The notes under the pieces are model-generated. The model did no database searches. It saw nothing but the letters and a program-made list of their open reading frames with translations, and was not told where the DNA came from. Below, piece after piece: positions 1-12,900 of a stretch of 64,000 nucleotides of DNA. Position numbers and translations under genes: made by a program. Source of the stretch: Serilophus lunatus (Eukaryota > Chordata > Aves > Passeriformes > Eurylaimidae); contig VXBA01001608.1 in NCBI GenBank assembly GCA_013399895.1, positions 1 through 64,000 on the forward strand. The letters are read 5' to 3'. The first letter of the stretch is position 1, and each line of letters starts with the position of its first letter.

Positions 1-23
1 AATAATAATAATAATAAATAATT
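1..23. repeat. (AAT)n microsatellite at window edge
   Basis: Near-perfect AAT trinucleotide repeats run from the first base; the tract may continue outside the window. Confidence 0.8.
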
Positions 24-3002
24 CTCCTTTCTGAAGGGATTCAAGGAAAAATCATCAATGAGCTCTGTAACTGAGCCTTGCCAGGTATCAAAGCTACAAG
101 GCAGGGTTTATCCCATATTTTCCCCCCAAATCCTTGTGTGCCTGAGTGCTTTCACTTGGCTTTCTCTCTCTCAGAGAAAGCAGAGCATTATAACAACCAG
201 AAGATAAATCAAGATATGACAAAGACCTTCGAAAAAGACATGAGTGCACTTCAATTAACTGCACTAATTGTTCCCATTATGTGAATAATTGCTGCCTTGT
301 CTTACATAATCTTGCTACTCCTGAAGGAAAAGGAGAGCAACTGGTGGGAAGCTTGAGCATGTCCTGAGAAGTTCTCCAGGCAGAGAACAGGAGGAACAGT
401 GAATTTGGGAGCAGGTTTTGTACCACGGAGAAACACAACTCATTAATCCTTTGTTAAGTTTAGGAAGCCAAGATTTTAAGTCATGATTGAACAATACTCC
501 TCCCCAAAAAGATGTTCTGTCAGGAAGGTGCCTCCTGAGTAGATGTTGGATGATTTTTTTAAGGAATGGAATTACTTAATTAATTGGGATTAATAATAGG
601 AGTGTGCTTGGTATTAATGGAATTGTTAACAGGACAAGTTTGGGATGAAAGTCTGGTTAGTGATTCCTTCCTTTCCAGAACTGACAGCCAAGGAAAGGGA
701 CACTGCACATCCAGCTGAGAGCCACGTGCTTTGTCTTTGCCCATTTTCCCTTCCTTTGCTGCCCTGCAATTGCACAGCAGGACCATTTGTACTTGGACTG
801 AGCTATTCAGGGGCTTGAAATGTTGGCAACTAATACCACAGGAAATCTTAAAGAAGAGAATCCCCTTCATTTCACAGGATGCTGGAGGAACCAGGGCTGA
901 GGGATGAGAAAACATCAGCAGCTCTTGTTCTGAACTGCTCCTTCTCCACTGAGTTCTCACTCTGCCTAATGCAACAGTGTTGTTGTGCCACCATGTAGTT
1001 GGAGCAAATATTAAAATTCTTGTCGCTGTCACACCCGAGGGACATTTCAGGTCAGCTGTCTCAGCCACCACTCTTTGCTGCTTTATTCCCTGTGTCTTAC
1101 AAATTCCTTCTGGAGCAGCAGCTTCTGAGAGATTTTCACCCTCAAACACTCCCCGGGAATTTAAATAGGAAACAAAAAACCCCAAACCAATGGGTTTGCT
1201 TGAGAGCAATGGCTGTGCTTGAGAAGGAATTTATTGCTTGAGAAGGAATAAATGGGACCTGAATCCATGATGTGCCTGGGCAGCTTCTCTGCTCAAGGCC
1301 CAGCAGTTCAGTGAATGCAGGAGGAATATTGTTCACACAGATGTCTCAAAGCTCCCTCATCCAGATCATCTGCAATAACTTCCTAAGGCCTCTCCCAGCC
1401 CAGGAATTTGGCTCAGGCACAGCAGGTACAGGTGGTGAAAATGAAGCCTCTAAGTATTGCCTTGAGTAAACTGGGCCACATCTAAATAGCCAGAAATGTT
1501 CCTCCTGGCATCATCTTTCTGTCCCTGCTGCTAATAAACCATCACTTCAAATGACTTGTAAACTGTGTAAATAATGAGTGACCTCCTATTAAGGATTGTT
1601 AAATGAATGAGCTTTGCTGCAGTTCCCACTGCAGGACCATTGATAGAGAGTGTCTGATTGTGGTCTATTCTGAGGGTGATTTACATCATTCTGGCAGTGG
1701 AAAGGGGAATTAAGTGAACATAAATGTGATCTATGCCCACTTTAAGAATCCCTTCCTGCCTGGGTGTTGGATAAAGGGAGCTTACTGTAAATAAGGCTGA
1801 GAAAAATGACATTCATTTGCTATTTTGGCAAGAGGAGGAAGTTCAGTAATTCCCAGGCTACAAGGGCTGGAGCAGAGTCACTTTGGCATGTGACCTGTGA
1901 AAGGGGAAAGAATCCTCTCAAGGTATTTGGACAATAAATTCGACTCTCTTTAGTCAGATGACTGAAATGAGCTCCTGCTTAGGAAAAGGACAGCTGAGAA
2001 GTATAAGGAGGGACTTCCACCAGGAAGGACTCTGCCAGCATCAAACTTCACTGCAGGACCAGAAAATAACAGCAGTGCAATGGCAAAACCAAAGTTCTTC
2101 ATGTTTAAAGTTAAGAAAAGAAAGAAATCACAAATGCCAGATCCTTGACTGATAAAAATCAGCAGGACACAGCCTTATCCCAAGATGTTTTTAAACTATT
2201 GGACACCCAACACATCACAAACACTTAGTGGCTGTTGTCCCACATTCCCAAAGTCCTCCAAGGCCCAAGTTGAGGTTTGGGTGGAAGAATGGAGTTGGAC
2301 AATCTCAGAGTTTGCAGCTCTGCACCAGCTTGTTTTTGTCAAGGCAACTTCTTGGATTCCCAGCTGCACTAAATATTCATCTCCAAGATGCAAAGAGAGC
2401 AAAAGAGAGCGGGTCACACATTTAGCAAATGACAGTAATTCCCTGAAGATGATAAAAAGCAGCTTGTCTATCACCAGCCTCCTTTTGTGTTTGACTTTGA
2501 GGCACATTATCTTTGCAGAATTAGAATGTGAGTAATGAAAGGGAGGAAAACAGAGCCTGTAAACAACACAAAGCAAATCTCCCAGGCTCACAAACTTCCC
2601 TGAGATGTCAGAAGTTGAGTTCCTGCCAGTTTTGTGCAGTGCCATGGGGTTCAGAGCAGGCACTCCCAGGCCTGAGCACCGAGCACAGGCTGACAGAGCA
2701 AACAGCTCACTGCACTTGCCCTAAAATGCTCTTAAATCTTCTTTTCCTCCCTCTGTCCCCCAACTTCCCTCCTTCCCACACAACATTCCAGCTGCAGTGA
2801 CAGAAAGTTGACAACAACCCACCTCCCTGAGTGGCCTTTTGTTCAGTGCCTTTGATTTTCCCTGTGTGATGTCCCTCCTTTCAACTTGTGTTCCTCCTGC
2901 ACTTGGAAGTTCAGCTGGAGCTCGTCCCGCTGTGAGTTAAAGCAAAACCTTTGCTTTGCACCCAAATACACAGGAGGACACGGCCTGTTTTCCCAAAAGA
3001 TG
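24..3002. other. Unique non-coding DNA, no gene recognised
   Basis: No transposon family, RNA gene or convincing exon is seen here. A 19-bp unit beginning TGCTTGAGAAGGAAT is tandemly doubled at about 1215-1250. A minus-strand open frame of 209 codons (580-1209) has no recognisable domain and is probably chance. Confidence 0.55.
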
Positions 3003-3136
3003 AGCTGGATGCCCCATCCCTGGAAGTGTCCAAGGGCTTGGAGCAATCTGGGAGAGGGGGAGTGTCCCTGCTCATGGAGGGGGGTGGAATGAGATGGTCT
3101 TCAAGGTCCCTTCCAACCAAACCATTCCCTGATTCC
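3003..3136 (+). mobile_element. CR1 LINE 3'-end fragment
   Basis: The stretch opens with GATGCCCCATCCCTGGAAG, passes through the CR1 3'-UTR block with TGTCCCTGCTCATGG and GGTCCCTTCCAACC, and ends in a decayed copy of the terminal ATTCYRTG repeats. The body of the element, including all of the reverse transcriptase, is missing, as is usual for 5'-truncated CR1 copies. Sense strand is plus. It is non-coding and immobile. Confidence 0.88.
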
Positions 3137-4017
3137 TGTGTTCCTGGGAAGCAGTAACGCCACTGCTGAGCTTGTCATCCCCTCTGCCTTGGCTGCCCAG
3201 CCCTAATGGAAGGGCTCCACAGCCTGTTAGAGCCAATTGTAGGAGTGACTGCTGAAAATAACACTTATAACCTCCCCAACCACCTCATCGAGCCATCACT
3301 CCTGCTCTCCCCCTTTACAACGTCCCCCCCACACCGTGACCCACCAGAGACCCCAGTTAACAACACCTTGTGCAACAACAGCCCTTCACACCAAGGCCCA
3401 GCAGGGGCTGGATAAAGGTATTATTGCAGGGGAGGCTATTACAGCAAATTCCCCCTCCACACGAGGGTCATTCAGTGAAATTACACCTCTGACAGAGCCC
3501 TTGTCGGGTGCACGAGATGATTTTCTCCCCTAGAACAAGGGGAATGATGAAGCAGTCCTTTCTGAAGCACATTTTTCCAATATTAAGGAATCAATGCTTC
3601 AGAGCCAGGATTATTAAAAGCCGAGTGGTAGTTAAAAAGTAAAAAAAGTGGAGATTTTAATCAAGATATAGAGGTGTCTCTCATTTCTGTGTTTTAAGAA
3701 GAAAAGCCACTTGAATGAGGATGAAAAGATGGATATTAGGCAGCACTGAAAGCCTGTAATGAACAGTCTCAAAATTAACAGCACGGGAAAGTGGCAAAGT
3801 CTTTTTTGTTGCATCGATTGTGAGCGACCACATGAGAGCAAAACAGTTTTGTGGTGTATAAGGAGCAGCCAAATATGAGCCTGTGAAAAACTGGCAGGGC
3901 AGGGCAACCCAGCTTGTTTCCTTCATCCAAACCTTCGTGTCAGGACAGTTTTCTTCTCATTTCAGGCATTTTCCCCCTTATTTTCAGCTGCTCGTGTTAC
4001 AGCTCAAGATCAGGCAG

Positions 4018-4105
4018 TCACAGAATCATTAAGGTTGGAAAAGATCCTCCAAAATGAGCCCAACCTGTCACTGGACATCATCTTGTCAACTAAACCATAG
4101 TTTAC
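4018..4105 (-). mobile_element. CR1 LINE 3'-end fragment, antisense
   Basis: Read on the minus strand this is a CR1 3' end. On the plus strand it starts with CAGAATCATTAAGGTTGGAA, followed by a diverged copy of the block that normally reads AAGTCCAACC and CTTGTCAACTAAACCA. The wording differs from the GGGCAGGGACACC type at 9.8 and 28.4 kb, so it is a different CR1 subfamily. Only about 90 bp remain. Confidence 0.75.
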
Positions 4106-4230
4106 ACCCGAGTGCAGCCCAAACCTGACCAGAAAAACATTGGTGTCCCCAGTGTGAGGTCAAATTTGAGCAGCTGGTGCTGGAGTGACATCATTCCTTC
4201 CCATAGGAGTGTGTCCAGCACTGCAAAATA

Positions 4231-4320
4231 CTCCTGATTTCCAAAAATACCCCTGCTTCCCAAAAATACCCCTGCATTCCACAAAACACTCCTGCATTCC
4301 AAAATTCCCCCTCCGTTCCA
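4231..4320. repeat. Minisatellite, about 20-bp unit, 4-5 imperfect copies
   Basis: Units built on the pattern CCTGCATTCCAAAAATACC follow each other head to tail, with substitutions and one-base length changes. Read on the minus strand they give a repetitive peptide pattern (units around GNQE and ECRS), but nothing suggests translation. Confidence 0.75.
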
Positions 4321-7109
4321 GCTCTGCACAGCCTTGCTCTGCCTGAGGAACAGGTCACTAAAGAGAGAGAACTGTTTCTGCAAAGGAAATTTGGATTAAA
4401 TCCCCACTAATAATGTGAACAAGAGGCTCATTTCAAGGCTTGCACTGCTCAGCTGCAGTCTCTGGTAAGATCTCCTCTCACTTCAGGCTAAACACAGAGT
4501 TCTCTTGGAACTGAGCCTCAGGTAAGGCTTAAAATACCTTAAACTGAGGCTTAAATTACCTTAAACTGAAGGCAAATGTTGCCTTCACTGAACCAACTTG
4601 ATGGCTGTGGAGCTCCTGGCCCACCCAGTGACCCTTTGTTGCATTCCATGGAACCACTGCCATGATTATTTAGAAATAAATACAATAATTAAGGCTCAGT
4701 TTGATGATCTTCAGCAGACCCTGGGGCTCATCTTTCCACTCCTGGGCCCCTTGAAATACAGTTGGGATAATTTGAGGAACGTTGTGGCATTCACTGGGCA
4801 AAATCATGTATATGAAGCAAATTGCCAGGTGAAAACAGATTAGAATTCTGAAAAGATTGAGGTTATTTTTATATTTAATAGTGTTTTATTTTATATTTAA
4901 TATTTGGAAGCAAATGCTGCCACTAAAAACTTCCAAAGCCCAAATGAGAGTCACCCCCCAGCAGCCTTCTCCTCACTGCAACCAGCAAATCACTCACTTG
5001 AGGACTTTTAAGCCATAAAACTGCAAATTTTTGTGCTGAAAGTTGAGGTGTGTTGAGAACTAAACCTCCACGAACTGAATTTGGACCTGGCATGGAATGA
5101 CAACAAACTTTGCAGGAGAAAACACAGGTGACAGGGGCTGATGTGGAGCTGCAGCCAACAGAATTGGAATTTTGGGATGGGCTTTTTGTCCTGAATGCAA
5201 AGCACCTAAACCAGAAAACCAAACTGAGGTGCCAATGGAAGTTCAGCTCTGGTCATCTGGATTTTCTTCATTTGCTTTGAACATTTCTTGCACAGGGTGT
5301 GAGGATGCCTTAGGAAGGGGAGCAGAGCTGACCAAGGAGCACTCGAGCTCTGCAATACCAAATAATATCTTTGCCTGATTCTAAGAGCCACTAAAAATAA
5401 AAGCACTACATGCACTACATTAGCTCTGAAAAGGAGCCCCAGAGAACAACTTATTTGTGCAGTGTGGATTATCAAGCTGCCAAGGAGGAATTACTACAAA
5501 CTGGTTTTATGGGGCTTGTTACTGACTGATAAAATTGATGTTGTCACATAGGAAACACGGATTCTTAATACTTGGCTGGAACAGCAGTTGTCATAATGAA
5601 ATCAGGCTGCCTGGAAGCCAAAATAAAACAAAACTGAAAGGGAGATTGTGCTCTAGACAATTTGGGAGCTTCACATTGAAGATATTAAGACAGAACTGAG
5701 CTCATTCACCTTCTCGTCATGGGACAAATTGAATTAGTGGTTACCTGTTTGCTTGTGCATTTGTTTGGGTCTTGTCTTTAGTGAAGTGACTGGTTCAGTG
5801 TCCCCAGAAATGAGAAGTGATTCAATAGATTCCCATTCTGCATCCTCAGGGAAAGGATGGGAGCAAGGAAAGGATATTTGGGTTCTCTGAAGGAATTAAA
5901 CCACGGTATTCACACACTTTAAGTTGATTACCTGACCCAAATACATTTCTACATTACAAATACACTGCTCAGTCTTTTCCAGGGAAAAAAATACTGGATG
6001 GATTATTCTCAGTGACTGCTAAGATACTCCAGGTACTGAACTTTCAGCTGGAATTTTCTCTGAGCCAGAACAGTGTCTAAAATTTCAGACATTGAAATTT
6101 CCATGAAAATTTTATCCTGTTATGAAGTCTTGGTCCCACCAAAAGTAAAATTGTATCATCAGCTTCAATGGGGACATGATTTCCCCAAAATCTATGTTTT
6201 ATAACACACAGTGTTCCTAATTACAGATCACTGGGAAGTTAATTAATGATGAAGGGACTCTTGTTTTCCCTGAAGTGTAATTTGAGTGCTTTAAGCCAAG
6301 AGGATTCACAGACACCCCTCCCCATCCTGCTGATGGGGGAGCCTTACATGCACTTTAAGACATTTACGTGCTCTATAAAGTTTATAAAGCCATCACTGAA
6401 TATAATTAAAGGTGTATTTTCTTCCAACTGATCTTTTTAAAGTGGGTCATCATGTTGATTTAAGGAACTGAAACGGTGCCTGTGGATGTTTAATGAAAAT
6501 AAAGGCCTTTAGAAACATGGAAGTGCAATTTATTGACTCATTCCCACTTCATTGAGGTTCTTACTCCCCAGTCACAAAGCCACTTTCTGAAGCTGCAATA
6601 AGACCATTTCCACCCTTCTCCCCTTTGATTCTGGGAGGGTTAAAAGGAATTAAAGGATCAGGTCCAGAAAACTTGAAGGAGATGAGATTCCCAGTGGAAT
6701 GTCTCCAATCCCAGTTCAGCCTGGATCAAACAGGCTCTTTTTCCTGGCACTGACAGCATTGTTTCTGAAACATGAGCCCATCACCATGTTATAAAATCCA
6801 ACCTGAAACCACACAAAGGATGAAACAGAGGAGTTGGGACTCCAGGACCCTTTTCCTGAGCTTTGTCCCACAGACTCGTCACTCTGGACACGTCACACAG
6901 AGTCAGGCTTATTTATATTAAATAGAAATACTTACAAAAGTAAAAAGAGGATTTAAAATCCATGTATTTAATTTTCTCTCGTTCAGGTGTGTGCACAAAG
7001 TCACCGCAAATGAGCAAATAATGATCGATTGTTACGTGTGTTGTGTCATTGAAGACCCTGAATGAAAAGGAAAGCACACAATGAGGATTTTGGGCTGTGG
7101 CTGCAGTGA
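4321..7109. other. Unique non-coding DNA, no gene recognised
   Basis: Apart from the 22-bp duplication at 4526-4569, only unique AT-rich sequence is visible. A GTGAGT-type minus-strand splice donor near 4992 has a possible acceptor near 5040, giving a segment under 40 bases; this is too weak to call an exon. Confidence 0.5.
4526..4569. repeat. 22-bp tandem duplication
   Basis: Two adjacent 22-bp units, each reading GGCTTAAA, then a variable A or T, then TACCTTAAACTGA, differ at one position. The pattern fits a single small slippage duplication. Confidence 0.85.
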
Positions 7110-7236
7110 CAAGGCCACGTTGGACAGGGCTTGGAGCAACCTGGGGCAGGGGAAGGTGTCCCTGCCCATGGCTGGGGTGCAACAGGATGGTTTTAAGGTC
7201 CTTTCCAACCCAAACCATTCCATGATCCCTTGATTA
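7110..7236 (+). mobile_element. CR1 LINE 3'-end fragment
   Basis: It contains GGGCTTGGAGCAACCTGG, GGTGTCCCTGCCCATGG and AAGGTCCTTTCCAACCC, then CCATTCCATGATCCCTTGAT, which is the decayed 3'-terminal repeat. These are the CR1 3'-UTR landmarks in sense order. The copy starts inside the 3' region, so no coding part remains. Confidence 0.9.
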
Positions 7237-9836
7237 AACACCACATGGTGATGAGGGAACTAAAGCATCAACTTGAAACTCCACATTTCCATCACCCACC
7301 CAGGAAAGAATTCTGGAATCAAATGCAATTTACACTTTAGTGAAGGAGAAAAAACCCACAATTGCCCTTGTGCTGCTTTGTTTTGGGTTATTTTATACAC
7401 ACACAGAAGCCCAAATTTTCCCATAAGCGTTAAACTGTGAAAAATCAGCATCACATTAAAGGTTTTCAGTAAACCAAAGCTCCAGCTGTATTTTTCCATG
7501 AGGTCCATGAATAGTTGTTATTAAGCAAAGCAACACTGAAGTAGCATTTGTTGAACCACAGTTCAAGAGGCTTTTTCATTATGAGCTTCATTTGCCACCA
7601 CTGACAAAAGAGGGGCTGGATATTATTGACCAAACACCAGCTCAGCAGCTCTGCAATAAAATAGGACTTTATTTGAATAAAAACTCTCTGTTCAGGACAG
7701 GATTCTACCTGAGAACCATTACCACTAAAAGATCATCATCAAGTTGGAAGCAACAGAGTGGAATCTCAGCTGGGAGATTTCCCCTTCCTCAGTCCACTGG
7801 GAATTCTGGAAAACCCCCATATAATCTCTTTGGGATGCACTCAGCCAGGCTCTGAAGAGATGCTCAGAATATTTCCATGTCCCCCAGAAATCTCAGGAGG
7901 ATTTTTTTAATTTATCCCGAGGATGTGCCTGGAACATCCCTGGGACTGAGAGCAAAGAAAAGAGGCATTACAAATTCCCCTCCTCTCCCAGCAGCAGAGA
8001 CCTGGGAGGGCAGAGCTGGCTGAGCCTCCAACAACCTTCAGCCCAGGATGATCCAGTCCCAACCCCACTGCCTGACCACGTGGGAATATTCCCAAAATAT
8101 GGGGAAAATATCATCATATTATTATAGTAAGAACGGGGGGAAATGCCCAGGGAAGCTGTTCCAATGAACAGGGCAGGGCTTCCAGAGCTCAAAGCCTCAC
8201 CTTACAAAGCTCAGCCTGGCAGCAGCTCCTGCTCTGCCCTCCAGGCTGTGAAAATGCCAACGACACTGATTTGTTCGTGGCTACAAACCCTTGAAAGAAA
8301 CTTCATTAACATTCCAGTTTGCTTTATGAGCCTTGATCCATGTTTGGATTGTTATAGGGATTTTATGGACACCTTTGGCGGGAGTAGCAAAGCTGGGATG
8401 GGGATTGAAATGACACTCGTAAAATGCAGGTATTTACTGTTCTCTGCCTGCACCTCATAAACGGGGCTCTCCTGACCTGAGGTGTATTTAATATTTAAAG
8501 GTTACAATTCCCAGCGAGGCTCATGGAACAGGAGGCACAGACCAATTCCCAGCCTGGCAAACCCCATCCACAGGAGTTCAGACTCGCTGCTCTTTAAAAG
8601 AGACTTTGCCTTCATTAATAGAGGAACTCAGAGTAAGAAAGGTCATCTCAATATTCTCCCTGGGGTGCTCCTTCTCTCAGTTCCCTTGCCCAGCCTTCCC
8701 TGGCACATAACTCTTCTTCAGGTTCACTTCCCAGGAAATGAGGAATTTATTTACCCATGTCTAACAGTGCAGGATGCTCCCAACACACCTCCCAAACCTT
8801 CAAACAGCTCTGCCAAACCCATTAATTCAGAGTTTAGGAAAAAAATGATCATTAATATTTAGATTATATCTCACAGCATGTTTTTATTTCCTCTCTTGGA
8901 CACAAGACCTCCGTGTTTGTTGCTGAATCAACTGCAGGACTGAGGCTCCTCTTCCAAATCCTGCCATTTCCAATCTTCTATCTCTGGCAAGGAGCTTGAG
9001 TGACAGGAGTTCTTCTCCCAGGCTGGGAAGTTATTTGTTGGGTGGCCTAAGGGAAGGTCATTTTCCCTTCCTTTTCTCACTGTTTTATTTATTTACTGTA
9101 TGCATGTTTTATAGGAAACACTCTTGGCTTCCTTTGAAAAGTTTTTTGAGGTGCTATTAGTATTCTTAAACGAGTTGTTCCTCTGCTCCTGGCAGTCAAT
9201 TCTCTGCCTTTCTTGAGGGGAATTCAGGAAAAACAAAACATGGGCATTTGCATGATTGGTATTCACCTTGAAAACACCCATCCCTGCCGATGGGTCTAAA
9301 AATTCATAAAAACAATTCTATTGTGTCCCACGGGGGTGAAGAAAATCATCTTCAGGGATGGATGGGGCTTGACCTCAAAGCTCCAGCAGTCATTTCTCTA
9401 ATGAGTTAAACCAACAAACACTAATTGCTCTACCACAGGTTAACCCAAAAGCTGACAGTACCTGAACCAAAAGGAAACCCAACAGACACACACCCACAAT
9501 TTGTTTCAGACAAGCCCCTGAATGCAAAAGAGATCCCAGAAGAGCAGGTGTATTTTCCTGAAGGCAGAATTACACACAAACCCAGGTTTCCACATTTCTG
9601 GGCACAAGGAGGTGTTGGAAAATGAACACTCACGTTTAGGGAGCTGCAGGTGCCTCCTGAGAAGCAACACATGGGGAACAGAAAATTCATCTGAGGTAAC
9701 TTAGATGTCAAAATAGAGAATGGCCAGCAGGCTACAAACTATTGCAAGGATTTCTGACAGAGCCTGGAGTCTCAGGCTCCAGTTTAACAGCCCAAACCTC
9801 CCCTGGAAGGGTCAGCTCCCAGTGTATTTACCAGGA

Positions 9837-9957
9837 ATCGTGGAGTGGGTTGGGTTGGAAGAGACCTTAAAACTCATCCTGTCCATGCTCTGCCATGGGC
9901 AGGGACACCTCCCACTATCCCAGGTGGCTCCAACCTGGCCTTGGACACTTCAAGAAC
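9837..9957 (-). mobile_element. CR1 LINE 3'-end fragment, antisense
   Basis: On the plus strand the order is GTTGGGTTGGAAGAGACC, CCATGGGCAGGGACACC, CCCAGGTGGCTCCAACCTGG, then CCTTGGACACTTC, the exact reverse of a CR1 3' end. It stops within the block that precedes the GGGATGGGGCAGCC segment seen in the fuller copies at 22.9 and 28.4 kb. Confidence 0.9.
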
Positions 9958-12900
9958 AACCAAAGCAATCAAACCCAGCAGGAGAGATTCTGTGTCCCAA
10001 ATTATGGGGGAAGCACCATCTGGGTCTTCCTTACTCTCCCACTGCCCAGAAAAGAAATAAAGTCAGCTGAACCCTGGAAGGAAAGCAAACACATCCACTC
10101 ACCTGCTCTGAAAACTGGAATTGTTGCTCAACAAGCCTCAATAATCAAGACTGTCCTTGATGAGCTGCTTATAAACACGCATATTTTGTGTTCTCCACCC
10201 TGACACTGGATTGAATGAAACACTTTTCCTTATGTTCTCAGGTCTGGTCAGAGGCAGAAGGCAGCAAACCCTGGCAGAAATAGAAGATGAGGAGGCTCTG
10301 ATACCTCTCTAAAGGCTGTGCTCAGATTCCTGTGCAGCTCACTCAGGGCAGATAAAATATTCAAGGCATTGAAGGGGATATGACAAGAGTTTGGCCACTT
10401 TGTTTTAAGCTTTCATTAAATAATGATAAATTGCTATGAGAAATCCCTACAGAAGATGGATTCTGCTTCCATTTACAGCACTGCCAGGGAGTTTAATCAA
10501 ATTAATGCAAAATATTATGTGAAATATTAAGTTTAATGTTTACAAGCAGAGTTTTGGCTGTTTGGGAGCAAAAGTTTGTGTTGAGTTGCTGAAAGAAGAG
10601 CAGGATTCACTCAATGGTTGAGGAGAACAAGGCACTCAGTCCACAGGATGTGCTGAAAAGCCCAGACTAAATAAATCATCTTCTGCAGGACTTTTCATGA
10701 GCTGTCAGAGAACAGGTATTTTATTCATTTTTCATTGTTACTGTCATCTGTGAAACATTGTGACTGTCAGGAAAGACAGGCTAAATTAACATTCCTGCAG
10801 GTACCAGGAGTGGTTCTGAAAAGAATAAGAGGCTTTTAAGGAAGAACTGCAGGACAAGAGAATTATGACACTTGGAACAGCAATGAAAAAGTACAGTCTG
10901 ATTATTCCTCAGGCTTTTCCTCTCTGCTTCAACGAGAGGCTGCTCAAATTTTAGAAGCTCTGGGGTTTTTACAGGTGGTGGCATTTGTTGTTGGGTTTTT
11001 TTAATTAATCAATAGGAATTATTTCTTATCATTTTTATGTTTGACTTTTCAGTAGCACAAGCCTGTTCACTCTAGAAAAATACATTTTTTCACTAGAAAA
11101 GCAGAATGTTTAGGTACAAAAATCCAGAGATCTTGACTCTGTGTGGTCATATTCCTTCCTTTGTTTTTTCCTTCTCTAAGGTGAAACTTCTCAGTCTCAG
11201 AGGGAGCAAAGATCATCAGAGAACCCAATGATTTCCAACCCTTTTCCCATTGCTGTGTTTCCTCAGTGCCTTGCAAGAGATGACAGGGGCAGGACTGAGC
11301 ATGATCTGCCTCAGCTCCCCCAGATATTTCCATGGAATTAGGAAATCAGCATTAATTTGGGGGTTTTCCTTTCCCCAGGAACTGTTTTTTGTAAACAGCC
11401 ACTTGCAAACCCATTTAAACAGCCAGGTGGGAGAACACCAGGAGCTCCTTTATCAGTAAGGAGGGGAAATAACTGAAGGCAAACCAACAAACAAAGCAGG
11501 GAAGTTTGTTTCTGTGGAGCCCTGCAAACCTGCATGAAGTTTTGGGGGTATAAACCAACAATTTTGGTTGTTTCTCTTTTGAAATGACATCTCAGCCACC
11601 GCCCCAGTGGCAGGATTGGCACCTTTGTCCTTTGGCAGGGACAGGGACAGGCACCTTTCCAGCTCAGAAACCCACACTGCTCCCCAAGGAGGAAAGGCAG
11701 CCAATTATCCAGAACAAATTGTGACTGTAACAGTGAAGATCATTTTATTATTGCCTGGAGGGTTTTTGAAGCTCTCCCTATGAAATTGTCTCGTAAATAA
11801 TTCAATGTAAGTGATTTACTTTGGTGGGGAACTTACAAGGGAAAAGCCTTGCAAAAGAGTGTTCTGTCAAAAGTTATGTAAATTAATTTCGTGTTAAATT
11901 CCAAACAAATTGACTTAGATCAAAATTCAGTATCAATTAACAAAGGCTGGTAATTTCTTTTTGTGTGTTGAGTTCAATGGCTGCAAAGGAGGCAACAACA
12001 GAGTTGTTTCCCCTCTATTCCTGCCCAGAAATGCTGCAAAGTGCTGCTAAGAAGTTAAAGCCTCTGATCATGAGCCATGAAGAACTTGCAAGGACTTTAA
12101 ACCGAGTTCTTTAATGCTCTGTAACATCTCTCTGTGCTACATCCCAAAAGGAATAACCCCCAGCACACCTTTATTCCTTGGCAAAGCTCCTGACTGGAGC
12201 TGGAGCTGCTCTAAAGTTCACAGTGGGGAATTCAGGGAGAGAAAAAACTTGTTTGTGGGACACGGATTCACCCCCTGACAAACGGAAAAACCATTGTGCC
12301 CCAACCCAAGGAACCACTGCCTGACACATCCCATTAAACAACAGACCCAAAGCTGGGGAAACAAAGGTTTGATCTCACTGGGGCCAAACAGGAACACGAG
12401 TCTGACCTTCCCCCTGCCCCAAGGGATAACCCCCAGCCCTGAGCTTCCCCAGCAGCCCTGAATCCCCTTCCAGCACTTTTGCTGCAGCCCAAACCATTTT
12501 GCTTTGAGCAGCTCCATGTCTGGAGGGGGATAAACAGCAATAATTTCAATATTCCTGACTGACCTGAGGTAGAACAGGCACAGCTCTGCTTGTGCCTTTT
12601 TATCCCACTGCTCATTTCCTGACTGCCCAGGGTGGAATTAGGGCAATCCTTTCTAAAGCTGTGGACAACAGGAAAACAAATGTAAGGTAACCTGCATTTC
12701 CCAGGGCTTGGAACTCCACTGCTGAAGGACAAATCTCCCCCAGAGTGTTTAATAAAAGGGAAACTTGGACATGGAGGTTTAGGAAATAATGCCATTCCAC
12801 TAATCCTAATCATCAGATGGGATTATATGACAAACATTACATCTTTTAATACAGCAGTAATCACAAAAGTGGAACTTTTTATAGAACTATTTTAAAGCTC

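Noticed and set aside
580..1209. 209-codon minus-strand open frame
   Set aside because: No recognisable domain, no splice or promoter context; length is borderline for chance.
8020..8090. CR1-like antisense text around GGATGATCCAGTCCCAACCC
   Set aside because: Only about 40 bases resemble CR1 and neither the GGAAGGGACC nor the GGGCAGGGACACC landmarks are present.
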